Of a stretch of 64,000 bases of DNA, positions 34,715 through 46,301 are shown in pieces. A program made the translations under genes and the position numbers. The stretch's first letter is position 1. Each line of letters begins with the position of its first letter. The notes below the pieces were generated by a model. It was not told the DNA's origin. It did not search any database and saw only the letters and a program-made list of their open reading frames with translations. Source of the stretch: Apostichopus japonicus (taxonomy: Eukaryota; Echinodermata; Holothuroidea; Aspidochirotida; Stichopodidae); the NCBI RefSeq assembly GCF_037975245.1, contig NC_092572.1:10797769-10861768 (forward strand), read 5' to 3'.

Positions 34715-36944
34715 TTGTACGATTTGGTGGGTGCCACAACAAAGAAAAGCGGAAAGGAAGTAACACCAAAACAAAATTCCTTTCAATGGTTGAGTAAACA
34801 GCAAGAGGCCTTCGAAAAACTCAAGGAAGTCCTTAACAACTGCACCTGTCCTAGCATATCCAGATTACACCAAACCATTTATAGTACACACAGATGCAAG
34901 CGCCCAGGGACTCGGAGCAGTATTATCACAGGTGAGCGACGGGCAAGAGAAAGTGATAGCTTTTGCAAGTCGTACACTAAGACCCGCTGAGAGGAATGAT
35001 TCTAACTACTCAGCATTCAAGTTAGAACTTTTAGCGCTTACATGGGCAGTGACAGAAAAGTTCAGAGACTACTTGTATGGATCCCAGTTTACAGTCTATA
35101 CAGACCACAATCCACTGGTCTATTTGAAGAAGGCACACCTAAATACAACCGAGATGCGGTGGACAGCACGCCTTTCGTCATACAATTTTAACATTGTGTA
35201 CAGACCCGGCAAAGACAACGGCAATGCTGATGCATTGTCAAGAAAAGAAAACCCGCCAAAAGGACAGGATCCGATAACAGTATGCTGTAATGTTGTGAAG
35301 GCCTACTGCTCTGCGATAAGAACGCCGAGCATGAACACCACAAATGTTCGAGAAGGGACAACAACACTTCCCGGGTTCTCGAACACTGAGATGCTTGAAA
35401 AACAGTTGGCACAAAACGAGCTGAAAGTAGTAATCGAGGCGTTAAATGAAGGAAGCAAACCACAGAACTGGGACAACGATAGTAAGGAAATGAAAACACT
35501 CATGCGAGAATGGGACAGAATGGTGACGAAGGAAGGTGTACTTTACAGGAGTGTCAAGGACAACAGGGGAAGTGAACCAAATTTGCAACTGGTTGTTCCA
35601 TTCGAATTGAGAGAACAAATATTCCAACAACTTCATGACTTGGCTGGCCATCTTGGTGCAGATAGAACATTCAAGCAAGTGTGCAAAAGGTTTTACTGGC
35701 CACAGATGTTTACAGATATCCAACAGAGGTGTAAAAGTTGTAAGAGATGTTGCCTGAGGAAAGTGACATCATCGCAACAGAAAGAGCCGATGGTTCCGAT
35801 ACAAACATCAGCACCGTTTCAAACCCTTGCAGTGGACTTCTTGACCCTGGAAAGATCCACATGTGGAAGAGAAACCGTTTTGGTAATGACCGACCTGTTT
35901 ACAAAATATGCCATAACAGTCCCAACGAAAGATACCACTGCAAAGACAACAGCCAGAGCATTGTGGAAGCACTGTTTCCAGATTTATGGTTGTCCAGCCA
36001 GGTTACTGAGTGATCAGGGACCAAATTTTGAAGCAAACACCATACAAGAACTTTGTTCTATGTATGGTATCAAGAAATGTCACACTACACCCTATCACCC
36101 TGCCGGTAATGGCCAGTGCGAAAGGATGAACAGAACGCTTCTCAACTTACTAGGAACCCTGCCACCAGAACAAAAACAGAAATGGCCGGAGCATCTTCCA
36201 GAAGTCATCCATGCCTACAATAACACTGTCCATGCTTCAACTGGTTATACTCCATTCTTTCTGATGTTTGGTAGGCATGCTCGTCTACCTGTGGATTTTA
36301 TGATAAAAGGAAGTGATGAAAAACAGCCAATACCAACTGCTGGAGCATATGACAGTTGGGTCCAAGAACATCACAGGAAATACGTAAGTGCCTTCAACCA
36401 TGTCAGGGATAATCTGGACAGAGCGGCACAGAGACAGAAGAAAGCAGTCAACCAAAGACTGAGAACGCATCTGCTTATCCCGGGAGAACGAGTCTTGGTT
36501 AGAAACAGGAAAGTCAGGGGGAGATGCAAAATCCAAGATAAGTGGGAGGAGAATGTCTACATCGTAGCAAAGCAACCTAACCCGGACATACCAGTATATG
36601 TGATACTTCCTGAGAATGGAAAAGGAAAGGAACGAGTAATCCACAGAAACGAGCTGAAATTGTGCACCTTCCAGGAAGACATGAAACCGGATGATGATAG
36701 AAAACTAAACGTCCCCAACCTGAAAGAAAAAGAAAAAGAAGAAGTCATGCATCCACTATATACTTGGAGGAGGCCAATCAAGAAGATCGAAGAGAAAAAG
36801 CCACAAGAAAATGCGGTTGAGAATATAACAAATTCTACTCAAATAAGAAGATCCGAAAGGGGTAATAAAGGAGTTCCACCGCCTCGTTTTGGAACTAATG
36901 CAATCGGTACGGACACCACTGTCTTTGACCTGGGGTGGGTTTAA
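34715..36944 (+). pseudogene. pol: Gypsy pol part 2: RNase H and integrase
   Basis: 34715 resumes the RT/connection region (YDLVGATTKKSGKEV). After a one-base shift near 34832 the main frame 34932-36944 gives RNase H (VIAFASRTLRPAERN, YTDHNPLVYL, RPGKDNGNADALSR). It then gives the integrase zinc motif (HDLAGHLG...CKSCKRC) and core with D (LAVDFLTLE), D (LLSDQGPNFE) and E (GNGQCERMNRTLL), followed by a C-terminal basic tail without a recognised chromodomain, ending in a normal stop at 36944. This 670-residue stretch is fully open, in keeping with recent insertion. Confidence 0.9.
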
Positions 36945-37319
36945 TTAGCTCATTGATTAGTTTATTCAGAATGTGTGACAATTTTCAAGACAAATTACAA
37001 ATTATATATATATATAGGATTATTTCTGATGCATCGATGCAGATTTGCCATAGACCTGAAGAGCTGTTCATATGTGTGCGCCCATACACGACGCATGCGG
37101 TGTTGTGGTTATTTATGAAATTTTTAATTTTTTAATTTTAAGTAGTCCTTTTAGGTGGAGTTTGATAAGAAGTGGCTGATCTCGATTACTACAATTGTTA
37201 CGGACTCGAGCTCCGTTTGAGAGAGAACTTGGACTTTGAGTCAAACTGGCTGTCTAAGTCTAGGCATACCCTGTAAGTACCTACCACCTTCTAGGTAGTG
37301 AGGAATGTGACTATGTTTA

Positions 37320-37436
37320 GTCTGTGTTTCAGGTGGAAAGAGTGTAAATGAGCGATTAATAAAGATTGACTATTTTTTAGACTTCAGGAGAAGTCTGCGT
37401 TTCAGGTGGAAAGAGTGTAAATGAGCGATTAATACG
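37320..37436 (+). repeat. duplicated polypurine tract and LTR start
   Basis: CAGGTGGAAAGAG followed by TGTAAATGAGCGATTAAT occurs twice: at about 37330-37361 and at 37404-37433, where the second is the true junction with the 3' LTR at 37416. The first copy therefore contains a polypurine tract plus the first 20 or so bases of U3, separated by about 75 bp from the functional one. It may be an aborted or repeated plus-strand priming product fixed in the element. Confidence 0.75.
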
Positions 37437-38010
37437 ATAGGCGTATTCTTGTGTGGGCGTACATGTATATAGTGTAGCGTTAGGCTATGGTGCGCTTGAA
37501 TCGATGCATCGCTGCTTAATTACGTACGGAGGTTTTTAAATGTATCGGGCGCGGCGCGCTGATTGTGTTGCGTGCGTGTAACTTGTGTGAGTGTGTGCGT
37601 GTGGTGTGAGAGAACTTTCGTGTGTTTGAAAATGTTTGGGAGAGCGAATGAATGAGGCAGTGAATAAGGATGCATGGTTGACCGGCCAACACTTGTGAGT
37701 ACGTTTGAGTTATACTGTATGTGGGAAGTGAGCTTGTAAGTAAATTATATTTTATATTTAGTTGGTTAAGTTATTAAATGATTCCAGTAAGCCGTTGTTC
37801 TAGTTAATTGTTGTTAAACTATTCAAGTATATCGTTGTTCTAGTTAATTGTTGTTAAACTATTCAAGTATACCGTTGTTCCAGTTAATTGTTATTACATC
37901 CTTCAAGTTACCGTTAATCTTTTGTTCCTGCGTTATCTTTAATACTTCTCTCCCCTGAGTCATCATACTTTTGGGAGGGCACGCCAGTACGGAAAACCCC
38001 TAAACTTACA
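37416..38010 (+). repeat. Gypsy 3' LTR
   Basis: 595 bp, reading the same as 28868-29462. It is followed by the target duplication CTTT at 38011. Confidence 0.92.
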
Positions 38011-38195
38011 CTTTGCTATGACCAACGTCTGAGAATAAGGAAACAATGTTCAATTAAGTAAGAACAATACTCAATGTTTATGACTCTTCGTCACTCATGT
38101 ATTGTTTCTCAGTGCACATTTAATTTACATTAATTATCCATGATAAGTAATTACCTTAATCTTGTATTTATGATCCATTTGTTTTGTCTTTGCAG

Positions 38196-39815
38196 GGTTT
38201 TATTTCTTATTGTTGTTTGTTTTCCACTGAATAAACACCATAGCAACATGAACCTGTGTTTTGGTCATTACATTATCTTTGCCTCAAACAAACATGACAA
38301 ATGTGAGAACCGAAGCTTTTGTTTCTATACAACTTTACAATGATTTATGAGGTCTTCAATCAGGCTTTGCAGGTTCTCAGGACACAGGGTACACTATAAC
38401 CCTACATTTACGTTTTTGTAGAGGATCTAACAAGTTTTATCTGCTACAAAAATCTACGAAAAAACGTGCAGTTTGCTGGGTGCGATTGTAGCTCTGTATT
38501 CACGATACTAGGGTTGAGGATGCTTCACAAATAACTGGCATCGAGTAGGCCTACTGTACTCTCCTTATAAGTGATGAAACTTATTTTTGTCTTGGCTTAA
38601 TCTATCAAGCCAACTGCAACTTACTTAAGTTAGGCAATGCTATTACTTAATTGCCACTATGAACAAGACCCATCTCAGTTTTTCTCTGGCTCAGAAATGT
38701 ATTTTTCCATTGACTGCATCCCCAACCCCCTCCCGGCCCATTGTGTCCAATACTGAGCTGAGTCCGAGTCTGATCTGCAATTGGTCGTCAGATCACAAAA
38801 TGAGTAAGTAGGTATACGTACACATACATACACACTGTACACATAATGTATCTAGGCTACCCCTGGTGACAATGTCTGCTGCTGGGAGTGTCCCCAGGAT
38901 GGGTCAATGTGAAAAAAAGTGGTCACCAAGCAAAATGGCTTGAATACCTGCTGCAGGCATATAAGGCACTTCCCAATTTGTTAATGTAGTACTGCATTAC
39001 TTAATTGTGAATGCTTAAGTAGTTTTGTACTCAACAGGTTGCAAGGGTTTTGTTAACTAATAGAAGTACTTGTTGAGTACCTAATGAGATAACCATAATA
39101 AAGTAGAAGAATAATTAGTGATCTTTTGTTCATAAAATATTCTGCTTATGATAACTGCTATTTATTCTAGTATGTTTGTAAAGTAATGTTCCTGGTTTGT
39201 ATAGCACTTTACAATGCGATATTTGATTTCATGATACTATGTAGTTCCAACGTTTTTTCCTTGAAGTTATATTCATTTTTTTTACCCATGTGTAACATTC
39301 TCATGGTATCTCTCTTTGTGTTGTCATCAAGCCATCCAAGAGTACAGCAAATCCCACCCAAACTTTAAACCGACCTCAAAACCCTTACTGAACAAGTTAG
39401 AGAAGGCTCTCTATGACAAACAGCAAGGCAAGACCACCAATGTAAGTAATAATTTAATGGGCTGCTAAAACCAAGTTTCCACAAGTTGGTCATTTCCTTA
39501 ATTTACAGCAACATCAGTGACTGTGCAGGCTCATGGGAGCAGCCCAAGTTTATCCACAAACTGATGAAGGCTGAAAACATGAATATCAGAAAGAATTAGT
39601 CTGTGATTTCTATTTGCTCTCATGTGACATATACTTTTATGACAAAAAAATCTTACTTGTGCCAGTACAAAACCAAGTATTTTCATGGAAATTTTTTACA
39701 TTGCATGTCTTAGGAACGGCGTCTCTTCATGAAGAAGAAGATGCAGGCCAATAGCAAAGAGTGGAAGAAGCTCTCAGACAAGGACAGAATGGAGTACGAT
39801 AGTAGGAGAGTCCAG
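38196..39815 (+). pseudogene. UBF-like copy B, HMG box 3 region
   Basis: Homologous to copy A (17837-19265) and, reversed, to copy C (56244-57000). The exon 39332-39441 is longer at its 5' side than in A or C: AIQEYSKSHPNFKPTSKPLL matches the UBF linker between HMG boxes 2 and 3. It lacks 8 bp (CCCACCAG) before its donor. The exon 39714-39815 encodes the box 3 segment, with KEWKKLSDKDRMEYDSRRVQ at its end, but lacks 4 bp near its start. The NISDCAG alternative exon is at about 39509-39599. Each defect shifts the frame, so B is also a fragment. The region starts just after the Gypsy element, which may have separated it from upstream exons. Confidence 0.65.
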
Positions 39816-40030
39816 GTAAGGTAGTTTAATAGCTGGACAGAATGGAGTGTAATAATAGGACAGTCCAGGTAAGGTAGTTTAATAGCTGGACATAATGGAG
39901 TACAATAGTATGACAGTCCAGGTAAGGTAGTTTAATAGCTGGACAGAATGGAGTGTAATAATAGGACAGTCCAGGTAAGGTAGTTTAATAGCTGGACAGA
40001 ATGGAGTACAATAGTATGAAAGTCCAGGTA
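39790..40030 (+). repeat. 53-bp exon/donor minisatellite, copy B
   Basis: About 4.5 units of GGACAGAATGGAGTACAATA...GTCCAGGTAAGGTAGTTTAA. The first unit is the real end of the UBF-like exon (39815) with its donor GTAAGG, and the later units repeat both. Confidence 0.85.
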
Positions 40031-41595
40031 AAGATCAAGGGGTTCCTCCAGGTAATAAGATGTGCAATATTTTAAATGAAGTTTGGATATATGACACTTG
40101 TTTACATTGAAGAAAACATAACATTGTAGAAACATTTAATATAACAAATTTTGTATTGTTACCCAACTGTAATGTAGGATTGTCATTAGTGTTTGGAACT
40201 ATTCAATTTGAAGCAATTAAGTGGATCAATTGCATATGTACATCGTGACTAGGAGGATTCTATGTTTGTGGTTTGTCATGACAGTTAATTGAGGTACAAT
40301 GACTTTTGTGAAAGAGTGAAAATGATTGGTATCATCTGATTGCTTATCTGACACCATTACCAGCAACGTTGTTGTGATATTGCATACAATTACAGCAGTA
40401 AATACTATTTTCTTGGAAACCTGCCATATCTTTGGTGTAATTATATACAAAAACACATCAAGTACCAAAGTGTGTTGTGCATATATTGTACTTCCTTCAA
40501 GAAAAAAAAGTTATTGTAACGGACTTTCATGGTACTGTATGGTAAATAGAAATGTACCCAATATATTCCACATACATTTTGAAAAGTTTTCTTTAAAATA
40601 TCTCCCAGTAAGCTTTCCATTTCTAATTTCGTTTCTCCATAAGTTTGGCTAACATTTATATATACATAGTTTTCCTAAACTAGTCAGTCATGCACATGGT
40701 TATTGATAAGGTCAGCTTGAGTATGTTAAGCAGGATAAATAATATTGTCATCTTGCTTTGCAGCTACTGGAATTGACTTGACCACACAAGAAACTTATGC
40801 TCTTTGTCTCTCCTACTATAATATGAGGTATGTGTTTGCCACCTTTTTTTTCAACATGGAAAATCCTTTATCCAAAGTTGCTTATCTTATTTGCAAGGTA
40901 TCACTTAGTCAATGAAATTCTGGCTCTCTTGTGGCGTGTCTTTGTAAGTTGATGGTATCCTACCTCATTCTTTTAAATTGAAATTGTAAGGCAATGCTAA
41001 GTACTATAAAAAGATGAGTTATGTTCAACTAGTTGATCATAGTGTCTTTTTGTTCTATTCTTTTGGGAACAGGTCATATGGTTTCAAATGCAAACACAAA
41101 TTGCTTTATAGTGTACATGCAATACATTCAATGATTGCCTCGTTAAGATTCTGTGCAGACTTTCATCATTGAAAGCTTTTTAAAACTATTTTCAACCGCA
41201 TTTTCGTTTTCTATTGACAGTGATGAGCTCGCAAATTCAGAAGGAACAAAAGTCCATCACATGCAGCTTCTTTCGAGAAAACTTGCGAGGTAAGTTTAGT
41301 TTCTACAATTACGTAGTTTTAGTGATAGGTCGAAAATGGCTCTTACCAGCTTCCATGGTGACATACCAAAAAAAGATATATTTGCTAAATTAGATACAAA
41401 ATGTCACATTTTGCTCGGAGCATATCATTTCTTCAGCAAATTAGTTCCATTTATTTTTCATTTAAACTAGCTTGAACGAACAACTCACACAGATGGAAAC
41501 AGGAGCTCGTTGGGGGGAGAGATGATGCTTCATTTGTAGAAGCTCTACAGAAAACAGAGGACAGAAAAGGTCTCTCAGAGTTGAACCATATGCAT

Positions 41596-41952
41596 CAAGG
41601 GCGTAGGAACCGGGGGGCGCCAGCCCCCCCAGTGAAAAATGTGGAGGGGCGGAAGTATTATTCCACCCCCCCCGCTTCGCAAGTCAGAAAACCCCTTTTT
41701 CATTTCCAAATGAGAAAAAAAATCTCATTTGGAGCACCAAATTGCATCTAAGGCCTGGTGAAAATACAAAATTAAGTTTACAAAATGGAGTGGGTATTGA
41801 AGTGTGCTATATTGCACCAAATTGCATCTGAGGCTACCTGGAAATGCAAAAAGTTCCAAAGGGGAGGGGGACACCCCCTCCCCTTAGACCCCTCCCCCAG
41901 GCCGGCCATCAGTCTTCAGCCCCCCACTCAAAAGTACCTTCCTACGCCACTG
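41596..41952 (+). mobile_element. hAT MITE with perfect 8-bp target duplication
   Basis: CAAGGGCGTAGGAACC at 41596 and ...CCTACGCCACTG at 41952 are the ends. ATATGCAT duplications lie at 41588-41595 and 41953-41960. It lies inside an exon. Its closest relative is at 57005-57298, reversed, sharing TTTCTCATTTGGA-type internal sequence. Confidence 0.85.
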
Positions 41953-42019
41953 ATATGCATACTATGGCAGTGGATAGATGGCTCCTCCTTTTGATGAAAA
42001 GTAAATACGCTGGTAGGTG

Positions 42020-43130
42020 GTCTTGCATGCCTCCCCCATTAATAAAACTCACCATTGACAAAGCAGAAACAGTCTGCAATAGTTTGTTCATATTTGCAAG
42101 AGTTTCTTCAGTTTCATACACTATTTTGTCCTGCTAAAAGAGCTGGTTTTGTAAGAACATGCAGTTCTGTTGGTAATTACACAAAAACCCTGTTGATAAA
42201 GTTCCTCTAAAAAAATTACAGCTTTTATCATGAGGTTGAGAACATCATATTATATAGAATATGTCACCTTTTCCTATTTGGTAAACATTTGAAAATTCCA
42301 GTAACTTATATTTCAACGTCTCATTGGGATGATGCTCACAGGCCATGGCCTAATGATGTACCGTTTGTTAATGTAATCAAACATGATGATGTGAAATGTG
42401 TTAGAAGATAGCAATATAACATGTTGAACAGGAACATCAATAACTGGATTATATATTTTATCTGTCCTTTGTTAATGAAGTATCAATTCAGGTATTTCAG
42501 GCATTAAATCCATATCTTATTAATGTTACTAGATGATAAGTGAACAACTTAAATAGTGGCACATTCATTTATTTGTTTCTTTACAATATAAGTACAGAGA
42601 AGTTAACTAAGTGACAAAATATATCAACAACAGAGAAAATTGTTAAAGGAAGCACTCCAACAAAACCAGGGTGCTTGTTTAGTAGAGCGCTCCCATAAGT
42701 GAATAGATAGAACAATACAAGAAAACAGTAACGCTTATATCCACCTACACACTGACACACATGGAAAGCAGGAACATACTGGTACATGTTACATTTCCAA
42801 TTATATCAAGACTAACTGTCATGTACATCACAAGATTTAATTACAAGTAATGCACTTTGTTAGCATATACAGTTGGCTTAATCATGGAACATTCTCTGTC
42901 TGTTCATCAGTTGAAACAGTTTCTAGTTTACCTGATCAAGCAATATGGCATTGTCATGTATCAAGATGTGTAATTTTGCCCCTTTTTTGTATCTTTCAGT
43001 ATTTGAAGGGCCATGTATCTCTCATTTGTATTTCTGTGAGAATCAGGGGTTGCCCCATGTCTAGTTACCAAATTAACATAAGTTCTAATTGTTAATTTTT
43101 TTTGTCATCTCTCTGTTTTTGAACCAATAT
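42020..43130. other. intron-like stretch, no further gene
   Basis: AT-rich sequence between two exon fragments. No motif or repeat of note was seen apart from short AT tracts. Confidence 0.4.
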
Positions 43131-43564
43131 CAGATGGACAAAAAATTGCAAAACGGTTATGCATTCAGGTGAAGAAGGTGTCCGCAACACTGAAAGCTGC
43201 TGTTGCCAACTACAACAACAATTGCTGCTCAGGTATCTTCTTGCAGCCTGCCAAACAACATCACGACTGAGCAGGCTTTCCATGTCAAGTCATCACTCTG
43301 GGAATGCTTGTTTCCAGATGACCATCCATGTGTTGACACCATCCCTCAGTATGCCAATTGGTGCCTCATGGGTGGATGCCTTCCTCAGGGTTCAACATAG
43401 TACTGAGGAATTGAATATGCTTAAGTCAGAAATGTGTCAAATATTTAATACTTATAATGTAAAGGTACAGCATTTAACTTCAATACTACAAGCTGCCTCT
43501 CTGAGCCATGGTGAAAGATGTTTGGTTCTATCAAAAAAGTGTGAGGTTGAGCATATGATGTACA

Positions 43565-43859
43565 CAGGCGCGTAGCCAAGGGGGGGGGGGGCGAAGGGGG
43601 CAGCCGCTCCCACCTGAGCATATTTTTTACAAAATTTTTAAAGTTTTTTATGATATCGCTTAGTATTTTCAAAAGAGAAAATGCTAAGATGCAACTTACA
43701 AGGCATGGGAAGTGCCATTTCTGGCGATCTGGGAGGCATTTACAGCCAAAATTTTCTTGTACGCTTCGCGCCAACCATGGTGGCGCTACGCTTAGATAGT
43801 TTGCAATGGCGAATCTACAGTTTCGCCCCTCCCTTGGCAAATTCCTGGCTACGCGCCTG
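43565..43859 (+). mobile_element. 295-bp hAT MITE with perfect 8-bp target duplication
   Basis: CAGGCGCGTAGCC at 43565 and GGCTACGCGCCTG at 43859 are perfect inverted ends. GATGTACA precedes (43557-43564) and follows (43860-43867). Same family as 1767-2059. The core CTTGTACGCTTCGCGCC near 43757 is shared with at least five other places in the window. Confidence 0.9.
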
Positions 43860-44079
43860 GATGTACACTTTGTTTCATAGCAAAGTTGATATACCTGAAG
43901 TTGAAGAGCCTGCTACAGTACTATCCACTGTCTCTCTTGAAAATTATTCCAGTTTTTGAGGAGATTGAAATCCCTATTGAAAACACAGAGGATGATGACG
44001 ATGATACCCATCTTGATGAATTGATAGATGCAACAAGTGAAATTTCATTGACTGGTGTATAAGATGATCGACATCCTCA

Positions 44080-44670
44080 GCTAGGGTTATCATTCTTTCT
44101 ACCCTCCAGCATGCCATGACTTTACCATAATACAAATTATGTGATTTTCAATAACTGAGAAAAAATAACACCCCTTTCTCAATTGCATATTTGGATAGAA
44201 ATTACATACTAGATTTTATTCATAAATTCTGAAAATCCATGACTTTTAAGGCAAGCTTAAAGGGTGTGAAGACACGCGCAAAAAGAAACGTCTGAGGTGT
44301 AACAGGTGTGTTAGATCCCAGAAAATACACACACAACTTGCTACCATTGGTAATTAGACACTATAGTGTACAGTCAGTACATACAGCTGCGGTCAATACC
44401 CACAGCATAGTGTATAAAAATACAGTGATGGACATCTCAGGTCCAGCTAAAGATAACAAGGTATCATGTTTCATTACTGTCTGCATATTGTAGCAACACA
44501 AACAAAACGTCACTTGCAAACAGAAAGTTAACTTTTTCAGATGGACGCACATGGTTTGGGGCGAGTCTTCAATGTCTTTAACCTTTTCCATGACTTTCAA
44601 GGCCTGGAAATTGCAAAAGTAAAATTCCATGACCTTCCAGGTTTACATGACCTGTATGATCCTGTTCAGG
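44080..44670. mobile_element. hAT-like MITE (CCATGACTTT family) interrupted by a TTAA MITE
   Basis: Stretches 44100-44256 and 44582-44670 match the continuous element at 47798-48094 (CCATGACTTTTAAGGCAAG, then TTCAAGGCCTGGAAATTGCA). Between them sits the TTAA-flanked element 44257-44581. Outer ends are eroded. Confidence 0.6.
44257..44581. mobile_element. TTAA-flanked MITE (GAAGACTCGCGC ends)
   Basis: TTAAAGGGTGTGAAGAC at the left and, reversed, TTAAAGACATTGAAGACTCG at the right are inverted, with TTAA at both outer edges. Paired with 62316-62666 and with a remnant at 16806-16873 (split by Copia). TTAA duplication suggests piggyBac- or Kolobok-type transposition. Confidence 0.7.
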
Positions 44671-44759
44671 CTAGAGTTGCACCAAATTTGAAGTTTTCAA
44701 ATTATAATTCATCAAAAGGAAACAAACCCAAGTGTCTTTCTTATTGGTAAGGTATGATT

Positions 44760-45130
44760 TTGGCTGGTTAAATTGTAGAGGTTGAGTATGTCCATGGGTA
44801 TTTTGACAATATTTATAGTTTTTATTATATAGTATTTTGACAATAAAGAAGGAAATAACCCACCACTATAAAGTCCAATGGCGTCTTATTGACAATTTCT
44901 ACCTAGAGAAACTCAAAATATGATTTCACTGTCAGTAATCAAAATACATTTACAATGTGAGATATTATGAAATAGTGATACTGCCTCTTTGATGTTACCA
45001 AAACACTCCATCCAGACACCTTACAGGCCCCTTATATATTTATCTAGGTCGAGGATTCAGTTTTCCTACCAGAAGTTTTAACTATCTTATTGAATCATGT
45101 TACAGGGCTTATCCCAAAATAGATCCATTG
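44760..45130. other. no gene recognised
   Basis: AT-rich, no open frame of interest, no repeat recognised. Confidence 0.4.
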
Positions 45131-45137
45131 TGTCTGT

Positions 45138-45335
45138 AGAACATTCGAGAAGATTCTTCTCGTGGTATGGAAGTTTCCATAAGAAAGGGGTGGACTTCCA
45201 AACTCCCAACCAATCAGGGCAGATCAGTGCTTTCTTGACTAATTTTTATATCGTTAAGTTAATATAGGATGAGCAGGTTATTGGCTGCCTTCTTATTATG
45301 CGCAGTGGAATTTTGGTATAGTAAGGTATAAAAGG
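45138..45335 (+). promoter_or_regulatory. heat-shock-type promoter (HSE array, CCAAT, TATA)
   Basis: 45138-45157 contains four consecutive alternating nGAAn/nTTCn pentamers (AGAAC ATTCG AGAAG ATTCT), the consensus heat-shock-factor site. 45169-45178 adds GGAAG TTTCC. A CCAAT box (CCAATCAGG) lies at 45210 and a strong TATA box (TATAAAAGG) at 45327-45335, so start of transcription is expected near 45360. The layout is that of a classical Hsp promoter. No Hsp reading frame was recognised downstream. The next 300 bp hold only short open frames and possible 5' leader and donor sequence. Confidence 0.6.
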
Positions 45336-45864
45336 CGGCATGGGTGCCACAAGTTCATTACTTCGTCACCATTTCATCACCCCTTCGAACTGCGTAATTG
45401 ACGGAGTCAAATCATTGTAATTTTGTTTGTAAGAGAATCGACTGGGAGAAGAAATTATACCGAATCAATAATCAAATCCGATCTTGTCAACTTGTTTTTC
45501 TGAGAACTCATTGTTTTCTTCTATTTTCCGTTCGAGACATCTCCGGAAGAAGCATAAAATATGGCATCAAGATAACCCCAGTACCTTTCTATCGCGAGTC
45601 CCGATACAATATTACAATATATATGTAAACTTGAGTCAGTACTATCTTGCAGCCCACCAACCTGGTTCATACATAACAAATATTTCTTGTTCTGATAAGA
45701 AACAGCAGGAGTGTAAACAAACAAAATATGGACTTAAAGAATAAGTAGCACAAAGAGAGAGGGGAGGGGGTGAGGGTTGGATTGCTGTAAGTTGAGGTGA
45801 AGGTCATCTTGTTGATAGTTATGTTATGTACTGAGATGAACTAGGTCTGATTGATATTTAAGAC

Positions 45865-46069
45865 TTAAATTCCCTCTAAGAACATCGTCATTATTGGTAC
45901 GGTTGGAAATTTTAGTAATATAGTATCCCCAAGTGCAGTCTTTGTCTTCATGGTGTTGACTGTGGACTTGTGACCATAGAACCTCTTCTCGAGGCTGGTC
46001 TTGGTTACATCAAACATACTGGATGCCAAAGTATTTGCAAGAATCAGCCAGATGGCGTTAGAGTTGATG
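45865..46069 (-). CDS. possible terminal exon of an unknown gene
   Basis: On the minus strand, an acceptor-like CTCTTTAG precedes 46069. An open frame of about 67 codons then runs to TAA at 45865, reading INSNAIWLILANTLASSMF then DVTKTSLEKRFYGHKSTV. The hydrophobic stretch followed by a charged one looks like real protein. I do not recognise the family. It lies below the predicted polyadenylation site of the UBF-like gene, so it could be an alternative last exon of that gene or part of another gene. Confidence 0.3.
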
Positions 46070-46179
46070 CTAAAGAGTATAAAATTATATAAGACATTAA
46101 CTTTTTAAATATCTACTTGTCCTTAATGAGGCCATAGAGAATATAAGGATAAAAGTCTTTACAAATTCATCTTCTTATC

Positions 46180-46185
46180 TTTATT
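46180..46185 (-). terminator. polyadenylation signal AATAAA for the UBF-like gene
   Basis: AATAAA on the minus strand, about 120 bp beyond the predicted stop codon at 46302. The position suits a short 3' UTR. Confidence 0.45.
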
Positions 46186-46301
46186 TCATGTATACATGTA
46201 AGGAACAAAAATATATTTTGCATTGAGCAGTCGTACAACTTTGGTTTGTTCTCATTGATATTGTAATTGGCAGATAAAAATAAACAATAAGGTGTTTTTA
46301 A

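Larger units (their letters stand above)
28868..38010 (+). mobile_element. Ty3/Gypsy LTR retrotransposon with apparently identical LTRs
   Basis: LTRs 28868-29462 and 37416-38010 are both 595 bp and read the same at every position I compared. Both run from TGTAAATGAG to AAACTTACA. A 4-bp target duplication, CTTT, precedes the left LTR and follows the right one. The order is Gag, zinc knuckle, protease, RT, RNase H, integrase, which is Gypsy order. Coding lesions are a frameshift near 30050, a 5-bp insertion near 32299, a 2.24-kb insertion at 32476-34714 and a frameshift near 34832. LTR identity points to a very recent insertion in spite of the lesions. Confidence 0.92.
40764..44062 (+). pseudogene. 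multi-exon gene fragment, possibly KDZ-transposase-like, disrupted
   Basis: Exons 40764-40827, 41221-41289 and 41493 to about 42012 join in phase with GT/AG borders (ATTGACTTGACC...; DELANSEGTKVHHMQLLSRK; WKQELVGGRDDASFVEALQK). The third is interrupted by a hAT element at 41596-41952 and would continue with MAVDRWLLLLMKSKY. A later exon from 43134 has DGQKIAKRLCIQVKKVSATL, then, after a frame change, VKSSLWECLF and STEELNMLKSEMCQIFN. It is cut by a second hAT element (43565-43859) and ends in an acidic tail (NTEDDDDDTHLDEL) at 44062. The 'GQKIAKGL' and 'EEL..LK.EM' pattern recalls the C-terminal part of KDZ transposases, but I am not sure. It lies downstream of UBF-like copy B on the same strand. 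Confidence 0.45.

Noticed and set aside
45398-45744. Protein gene downstream of the heat-shock-type promoter
   Set aside because: The open frames overlap, are short, lack recognisable motifs and have no splice support; kept only as a question in the findings.
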